Below, one piece after another: positions 57,441-64,000 of a stretch of DNA of 64,000 nt (the stretch's first letter is position 1; each line of letters begins with the position of its first letter). The position numbers and the translations under genes were made by a program. This DNA comes from Pelobates cultripes (lineage: Eukaryota; Chordata; Amphibia; Anura; Pelobatidae). Under the pieces are notes generated by a model, which saw only the letters and a program-made list of their open reading frames with translations, was not told where the DNA came from and ran no database searches. The DNA lies in contig OW240918.1 in NCBI GenBank assembly GCA_933207985.1, forward strand, positions 20,807,602 through 20,871,601. The letters run 5' to 3'.

Positions 57441-60400
57441 GTGCTTCTAAGTTAAGTAAATATTTTGTCAAGGAAAGCAAGTCATATCAATTAATTATAG
57501 TATTTAATTTCTTTAAACTCTCTGTTGACAAATAAGGATTGCTGCTAAGGCTAAAACTTCATTATTAAAATTCAAGTTGGAACTAACTTGGCATTTTCCT
57601 GATTATTATTTAAAGATAAAGTCCACTGATTTCACTCCAATATAATAGGAGGTGAAACTTACTGTTCCTGCCCTCAGAAAATTCTGCAGTTGAGTTCCAA
57701 TTAAAGAGGTATTACACAAAAGCATCACAGATATGAAGTTCACAAAAGCTGAAGGTATTATGGTCAGCAATTATTAAACTAGAGCCTGGACAATGGAGTT
57801 TCACTATCTGTTGTAGACCTGTAGAAGACAATATTTGTCTTCTCCGTCTTTGTCACTATGCTTAGAGTTCGATTCTATAATCAGTAGAATCTATATTGTT
57901 GTGCTTAATATATCTGAACTTATTGCATATTTCCCCTCTGAATTAAACCAAAATAAGACAATTAGGCCTACCCCCCTTTCCTGACCCAAACCTCATAAAA
58001 CAGAAATATTTTGTGATGTATACATTTACTTCCTCACTGCAGTTCCTGATATACTTTCAAGTAACATCATTTTTATGTATAGAAATATTTCACACTTACT
58101 ACCCTGTGCGTTCCATATGTGACTCTTTTCACAGACTATCTTACAACACCCTGAATCATATGATCTTCATTACAATAACTGCCCACCAACCAAGACATGC
58201 ACATTTAATTATAATATGAAAGCAATGAGTAAACCCAAGTCAAACTGTTCAGCATATTTGTAATAATTATCACCTGGTGATTATGTTATGGAAATAAAAA
58301 CAGATTTTCTTTTGGGAGAATGTTTCAGCTAATTTCTTGGGGTTACATAGCCACATTTATTTTACGTTTGGATAAAGTGAGGAGGGAAAGTGAGAAGGAT
58401 TATAAAGACCAGTAATTCGTAGACTGTCTTTTACTATGAGATGTCAATACAGTCAAAGCTGTACTAGAAACATACACATTTTATGGTGGCTCTAAGTAAC
58501 ACAATGTCTGGTGATAGCTTCTACATATAAATACTGTAAATTCCATCATTACTATTTTACTCTATCTATCTATCTTCAAAAAATATCTTTGTATTTTCAA
58601 AAGTGTGTTTTCCTGAACATATAAACTTTCTGTTAAGCTTGCACAAGAATAAACCCAGAGATAAAGAGTCATCATTAATTAATTAATTAATAATACCAGA
58701 GAAGGCATTAGTGAGCACATGTAATCATTAAACTGCATAGAATAATGCAGAATAGTATTTAACTTTCAAATGACATATGGAAATGACATATCAAATAACA
58801 TATGTAATGGAACCCATATGAGTCTGAGTGGGTGGATTTGCAGTGGGTGCAGGAGGTACATGTCATGGTGATGGTTCGGAGAATAATGAGACAATGTGAT
58901 AACATATAAATGGTATTAAGGATGACCAGTAATGGTGACTGAAATTTTTCAAAGCAATGCTGAAGGACCTGTGTTGGAAGGTTCTCAAACTGGAAACCAA
59001 TGGCCATTGCTGAAGGTTATTGCTGTGTCAAAGTTAGCACTTTCTACTCCAGACCATACCCCAACAACTCTGGAGCTAACTACCATGTGATTTCCGACTT
59101 TATCCCCCACCATCAGCATATGTTCCCTTAGAACATTTTTTCAAATCATTCTAGCAATCTGAACACCCAAATCCCAATAATATCCACGAGCAGTCTAATA
59201 AAAGGTTATAACCAAATCTCATAAACAAAGAGAAATACGGTCAAATGCAACACAAAAAATGACAACCCTCTGCTAGTTAAACATCCTGGAATATTTTTAA
59301 GAGAAGATACTCATGAAATATATATGGTTTAGTATTCAAATTTTGAAAACCCAACGTGACCATTGCAGGCAGTTCTCCTCTTCTAAAAATGTATCTTCCT
59401 GAACAGATGTTACCTGAGCACAGAATAAGTATATGCAAGGCGTCAGGGAAATTAATTATGCTCAAGATCCCAATAAATGTGCCATCTGTATTCTGTCTGC
59501 CACTCTGCATGTTGACTGATGAGCCAAATGGCTACAGATGTTAGGACCCTCTACATTCTGTTTCTGGCAGAGGACAATCCCCTACCATCCTAGTCTATAG
59601 CACGTCTTGCTATCAGACCACTGTAGCTCTGATAACCTTATGCAGAGAAGGATAGATTTATTAAAAGCTAAAGTGGTAAGACTTCTTTGCTGGCTGCTTG
59701 TGTCACTGCAGTTCCAAAGGTTAGTGTATAACTGACCTCTACAACCTTCTGTTGAACATAAGAACATTTTCCAGAACGTTCCTGCATATTTGATCCATTT
59801 GACATCCCTTATTAATAGTGATAGGAAAGGATTTTGGCACATTCACCAAATACTTCACTGTTGACCAACGTGGTTTGGAAAATGTCCACCTATATTTTCA
59901 GACATCTTGAATCTGCATTGATTATGATAAAGAAATTAAAATATTAAATAAAAAAAACAAGTGCATAGGAAAAAGGACTTTCTAAAAACAAAGTTTACAA
60001 TCTTTGTCTCATCCTATACAGCAGCTGGGGGTGAATGTAAGTAGATAAGAAGGTGGTTACAATTAATTTCTACTATAGAAAAAGCTTAACAGAAATAAAC
60101 TACTGATTGCAGGCCATCAGTTGAAGACTTGAGTGTTTATTCGTTAAATTGTGAATTGTGGAATCGCTGAGTTTTAAAAATAGCTGAGTTGAAGAATTAT
60201 TTTCAAATTTGTCTAGTTTGTCCAAATATGTAATTCCCTTAACAAACTTTCACAAACTCAATTTTAGTGAATAAAAAAACCACCACATGGATTTTGTGGT
60301 GATATGCAGTAAAAAATATCAATGAACAGGTAAGTCTATATTTGAGTTTTCAAGGTAGAACGTCGTGGGAGGACATTGTGAGGTGAATGGAAAATTAAAA

Positions 60401-60740
60401 CTTCACTAAAATAAATAAATATAAAAACATGTTAAGCCTTATACTTGTCACAAAAAGAGAAAAAAAAGGAAAGAAAAGAAAAACACAGACACAAAGTAGT
60501 CTCTGAAGCTTAATGTATGATTATATTATCAAACGAGTTTCAGAAGACAAAATCATACAAGTTCAAAATAAGGAAACCGACATTTTAGCACACTAGTAAC
60601 CACTAAATTATAAACAAACATAAATATGGAAATGTATTCACTAAACAGTATATTGTGGAGAGTTCTAATGTTTTGGCTAAAAAAAACAAGTTATTCTACT
60701 TGACAGTAAATTTACCACAACTCATTATGTATCAAGTTAT
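57441..60740. other. No gene seen
   Basis: About 3.3 kb of AT-rich, repeat-poor DNA. Short tetranucleotide tracts lie at 58561-58575 (TCTA) and 58675-58691 (ATTA). The open frames at 59277-59842 lack recognisable domains. Confidence 0.45.
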
Positions 60741-60812
60741 TTCAAATTATATATCCAAATAAAGAACAGTCTCAATTTCAAATTATATATCCAAATAAAG
60801 AACAGTCTCAAT
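60741..60812. repeat. 36-bp tandem duplication
   Basis: Two identical adjacent units (60741-60776 and 60777-60812), starting TTCAAATTATATATCC. Confidence 0.95.
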
Positions 60813-61008
60813 TTGGGTCTGCTGTACTGAATTTTCATCTGCTTTCTAGGGATCCACTGATTATCAATCTGGCCGATATTATCAGCCTATATTCTGTATT
60901 TTCAGCAATATCGGTATAGGCAAATAAAGACACTGACATTGTCGATAATGCAGACCGGGGCCGCCATCAGGGTCCTGGGGGGCCCGCGGCGGTCCTGGGG
61001 TGCCCAGC

Positions 61009-61184
61009 ACACTCTTACTTACCTTCCCAGCAGCTTCCTTTAGCTCCCCTGTCTAACTCTCGCGAGTCCCGTGGCCGTCAAAGCGTTGCCACAGGTTACC
61101 ATGGCAACGCTCTGCAAGGCACGCAGGCTGTGAGAGTAAGACAGGAGAGCTGAAGGAAGCTGCTGGGAAGGTAAGTAAGAGTGT
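61009..61184. repeat. Large inverted repeat, 53-bp arms with three mismatches
   Basis: Arms at 61009-61061 and 61132-61184, starting ACACTCTTACTTACCTTCCC on the left. The 70-bp spacer holds a second palindrome, CGTTGCCA...TGGCAACG. GC-rich, unlike the AT-rich rest of the element. Confidence 0.93.
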
Positions 61185-61327
61185 ACTGGCCCCCCCATGA
61201 CGGCCACATGTACCCCAGTGAATGCCATATGCCTCCCTGCTTCTTACCTGGCCGGGGAGGGGGGACTAAAATAAAAGGTAAAATAATAAAATATTATAAA
61301 TAAGAAAGGTAAAAAAATAAATAAAAA

Positions 61328-61720
61328 TGCGTCCCTCATTTTACACACATGACATACCTACACAAACACACACACTACACAAACACACACTCTGCATTCA
61401 TTATATACACACACTACACAAACACAATGCATTCACTATACAAACACACTACACACTGAATTCACTATACTCACGCTACACAAACACACACACTCTGTAT
61501 TCATTATATACACACTACACAACACACTGCATTCACTATACACAAACTACACAAACACGCACTCTGCATTCATTATATACACACTACACAAACACACACT
61601 GCATTCACTATACACACACTACAAAAACACACAGACTGCATCCACTACACAAACAAACACTGCATTCACTAATCAAATACTCTCACTGCATCCACTACAC
61701 ACACATATATTCTTGAAAAC
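61328..61720. repeat. CA-rich minisatellite (ACACACTGCATTCACTATA)
   Basis: About ten variants of a 35-45 bp unit with ACACTACACAAACACACAC and TGCATTCACTATA or TCTGCATTCATTATATA. The 129-codon plus frame is repeat-derived. Confidence 0.9.
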
Positions 61721-61961
61721 ATAAAAAATTCTGACTGGCATGTATATTTTTGTGCATTTACCTTAATAAAAAAAAAGATTTACAAAAAAAACTAATAAAC
61801 AAGTTTAGTTAACAGTAGATTTGTGTAGAAATTGTTTATTTTTTCAAAATGGTAAATGTACAGAATATTGGTATTGGTAAGTTATCGGCTATCAGCCTGA
61901 AAGTTCACAGAGTATAGGTATCGGTATCGACACTAAAAAAATCAATATCGGTCAATCCCTA

Positions 61962-62318
61962 CCAGTGATTTCCCATCCTATCGGGACCAGAGAAGATCTC
62001 CAAAACACACAGCATGAGATTGATATTAAATTAAATTGTAGCTGATCTGCACTATTGCAGGACATATCTGAACATGCATGGAGGCTGTTTGGCTAGTAAA
62101 CCTATGTGAAACAGTCTATTACATTACCAATAGTGCAATACCCATCCCCACTATAAATACCTACTGTCGTTTGCTATGTTTCCTTCAAAATACTGGCCTT
62201 GTCATCGAAATTAGTCCTTTCACTCATTTTCGGTAGGTCTGGCACTCACAATGATGTTTGTACTGTTTGTAGGACTGTGATTCCTAATCTCTAAGTCAAT
62301 CCACCCTAACAGTGCAGG
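61962..62318. other. No gene seen
   Basis: Nothing recognised. Confidence 0.4.
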
Positions 62319-62444
62319 CAGTGGCGTCTCGAGGATTCATACTTGGGGGGGCACATAAGGGGCCAAGGACAAAAGTATGGGGTCAGTTATAAAACGTGTA
62401 TTTATGTGTGTGTGTCTGTGTGTATACACACACACACATATACA
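62319..62444 (+). mobile_element. Left end of a hAT-like element (CAGTGGCG type)
   Basis: Begins CAGTGGCGTCTCGAGG followed by GGGGGGGCAC, a common hAT terminus. A GT/CA microsatellite follows (62405-62440). A small palindromic MITE (62445-62524) and an L2 end (about 62600-62780) follow as separate insertions. The right end was not located. Confidence 0.5.
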
Positions 62445-62524
62445 CAGGGCTTGACAAATTCCAGGTGCCAGGTCGCCATAGCGACTAGACATTTCACCCT
62501 GGCGCCTGGCATTTGTCAGCCCTT
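62445..62524. mobile_element. 80-bp palindromic hAT-like MITE
   Basis: CAGGGCTTGACAAATTCC at one end and, reversed, AAGGGCTGACAAATGCC at the other. The inner arms are CAGGTGCCAGG and CCTGGCGCCTGG, around GTCGCCATAGCGAC. The whole unit folds into one long hairpin. Confidence 0.75.
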
Positions 62525-62599
62525 TGCTAAACTGTTAATAGCTCCTGAATGATTCCTCTTCTGCAACTGTCACTAGTCTAATACTATCCTTATCTTTTT

Positions 62600-62780
62600 G
62601 TGTCATTTTACCCCACTCTCTCTAGCATGTAAGCTCATTGAGCAGGGCCCTCAACCCCTCTGTTCCTGTGTGTCCAACTCGTCTGGTTACAACTACATGT
62701 CTGTTCGTCCACCAATTGTAAAGCGCTGCGGAATTTGATGACGCTATATAAATATCATAATAATAATAATAATAAGCAGC
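62600..62780 (+). mobile_element. L2-type LINE or SINE 3' tail with ATA repeat
   Basis: GTAAGCTCATTGAGCAGGGC then ACCAATTGTAAAGCGCTGCG and GACGCTATATAAATATCA, ending in an ATA repeat at about 62755-62776. It matches the tail of the LINE at 8126 in opposite orientation. No reverse transcriptase is left. Confidence 0.8.
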
Positions 62781-63232
62781 GCAGGAAACATTAAAGCCAG
62801 CCGCCACAGGGAGCATGGAGGCAGCACACGAGGGAGCAATAACCTTCCTGCAGTTCCTCTTTGCTCCCTTGCGAGCTGTTTAGTGACATGACGTCACTCC
62901 AGCCCCAGCATTACTACTGAGAGCGTGCAGGGGAGCAGAGAGAAACTGCAGGAAGATTAAGAGGAGAAACACTTAATGCCAGGGAAAGATCCAAAGGCTG
63001 GGTGGATTTAAATAAAAATAAAAATAGCAATTTGTGATTGTGTGAGAAAATGTGTGTCTGTCCCAGTCAGTGTGTGTCTCAGTCAGAGAGTGTGTGCGTG
63101 TCACTGTATGTCTGTCAGAATGTGTGTATGTCTGTCAGTGTATGTCTCAGTCAGAGATTGGGGCGGAGCTTGGGTATGGGGAGGCAATCTTCCATGCAGG
63201 GGCCGAGCTTGTGTGTCGGGGAAGCTGCTGCA
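62781..63232. repeat. Element interior with GT-rich minisatellite
   Basis: GC-moderate sequence, then 63050-63157 with repeats of GTGTGTCTGTCAGTGTATG and CTCAGTCAGAG. This looks like the interior of the CAGTGGCG-type hAT element. Open frames on both strands are repeat artefacts. Confidence 0.6.
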
Positions 63233-63424
63233 CAGTGGCGGAACTAACGTAGAGTGGGTCCTGGTGCAAAACTGTGTGTGTGCTAAAACAGCCTGTAAAG
63301 TGTGTGCGTGTGCATCTAGGGGCTGCAGATTGAGTGTTTGTGTATTGATGTTGCATTGTGTGCTTATCAAGGAGCTGAAGTGTGTATGTATGTATCTATC
63401 TATCTATCTATATATATATTCAGG
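63233..63424 (+). mobile_element. Second CAGTGGCG-type hAT left end, then TATC microsatellite
   Basis: CAGTGGCGGAACTAACGTAG at 63233 is a typical hAT terminus. GT-rich sequence and a GTAT/CTAT tetranucleotide tract (63383-63410) follow. Confidence 0.5.
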
Positions 63425-64000
63425 CTGTTAGGCCTGAATTTGTGGCAGGAGTTATTTGCCTACTTAAACGCAAGGCTCCTACTCACCCACGCTGTTCCTG
63501 CTGTTTGATTCCAGATACCATAGCAACCAGCACTTCCGTCTCGGCCCGTCCCGCCAAAATTTAAGCTTCAGCATCCTACCGCAGCCTCCAATTCACCTCC
63601 GGCTCCCCTACTGGCACTTCCCGTCTTCCGGACATGAGACCCGGCACGCATACATATGTACAAGTCGGGAATACCGTTCGGTTATTGCCACATTCGGGCC
63701 TAAAAATGCAGGGATTGGCTCCCTTCTGTTACATTTCGTTTGTTTGCATTAGCATTCATTTTGTTTAAATTTTCATATGGTACTTGTAATCTGTCATTGA
63801 ACTGTTTCAGTATAGCTGCACAGTTTTCATGAATTAGCTTGTATCTACTCATGCATACGCATGGTCAGTTAATTTTGCGCGTATTTAGTTTACTAGCTAG
63901 TATCATCCACTTATCATTTCATCAGTACGTATTTTGCATATTTTCATTTAACTACTGGTTCATTTGTCGTTTGACTGACCCATACAAACCCACAGACTGA
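63425..64000 (+). mobile_element. LTR-like sequence, cut by the window end
   Basis: Starts TGTTAGGCCTGAATTTGTGG; a GC-rich leader follows, then AT-rich sequence to the window edge. The TGTTA start and the CAGGAGTTATTTGCCTAC block remind me of LTRs in frog genomes. The other end, coding region and target duplication lie outside the window. Confidence 0.3.

Larger units (their letters stand above)
60847..61961. mobile_element. hAT-like non-autonomous element carrying an inverted repeat and a minisatellite
   Basis: Starts TAGGGATCCACTGATTATCA and ends, reversed, TAGGGATTGACCGATATTGA. Subterminal regions on both sides are rich in ATCGGC/CCGATA motifs (CTGGCCGATATTATCAG on the left, TCGGTATAGG and TATCGGCTATCAGCC on the right). 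I recall TAGGGATG-type ends with ATCGG subterminal repeats from vertebrate hAT-like MITEs. The cargo comprises the inverted repeat at 61009-61184 and the CA-rich array at 61328-61720. No clear 8-bp target duplication remains. No transposase. Confidence 0.7.

Noticed and set aside
61327..61716. 129-codon histidine- and threonine-rich plus frame
   Set aside because: Encoded entirely by the CA-rich minisatellite in a hAT-like element.

Overview
This window reads as non-coding DNA from a large, repeat-rich vertebrate genome, most likely a frog (Anura). The evidence is high AT content, no bacterial-style gene density, and many short inverted-repeat elements flanked by TTAA whose ends match the TTAAAGGRR pattern of the frog T2 (Kolobok-type) MITE family. 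Other elements typical of amphibian genomes are a Tc1/mariner copy of the type whose ends read CACTGATCAGCCACAA, CR1 and L2-like LINE 3' ends, tRNA-derived SINEs, hAT-like non-autonomous elements and LTR remnants. I cannot name the species. No convincing host protein-coding gene is visible; the window looks intergenic or intronic. The only host-like coding candidate is a short open stretch at about 26.46-26.66 kb that encodes a hydrophobic, type II anchor-like segment.

Layout: 0-9 kb holds a degenerate L2/CR1 fragment, a Tc1 fragment, an AT microsatellite, a T2 MITE at 5351-6076 with a 171-bp hAT-like MITE nested in it (8-bp target duplication), and an L2-type LINE on the minus strand at 8.1-8.9 kb. 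10-15 kb holds a CA microsatellite, several minisatellites, an LTR-like copy on the minus strand and further T2 MITEs. 18.6-20.9 kb is GC-rich: a retroelement-like segment, a chain of hairpins, a 70-bp minisatellite and a T2 element. 21-33 kb holds a hAT-like element, T2 copies, a SINE, a second copy of the LTR family (24.7-25.3 kb), a decayed CR1 and a Penelope-like 3' tail. 33.3-36.4 kb holds a 1.07-kb solo LTR inserted inside a TCTA microsatellite, and a decayed full-length Tc1. 38-48 kb holds more T2 MITEs, a CR1 3' end, a SINE with an AAT tail and a 66-bp minisatellite. 49.8-51.8 kb is an intact 2-kb hAT-like element with perfect target duplications and a minisatellite cargo. 52-60 kb is mostly repeat-poor AT-rich DNA with two T2 copies and a 41-bp minisatellite. 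60.8-64 kb is a nested set of hAT-like elements, an L2 3' end and the start of another LTR-like sequence.

The genes do not work together as a pathway: the only coding traces are decayed transposase and reverse transcriptase. The window is a record of layered insertions, and the most informative signals are nesting events, target duplications and tandem arrays inside non-autonomous transposons. Family names rest on recalled motifs and on comparison of copies within the window; no database search was made.
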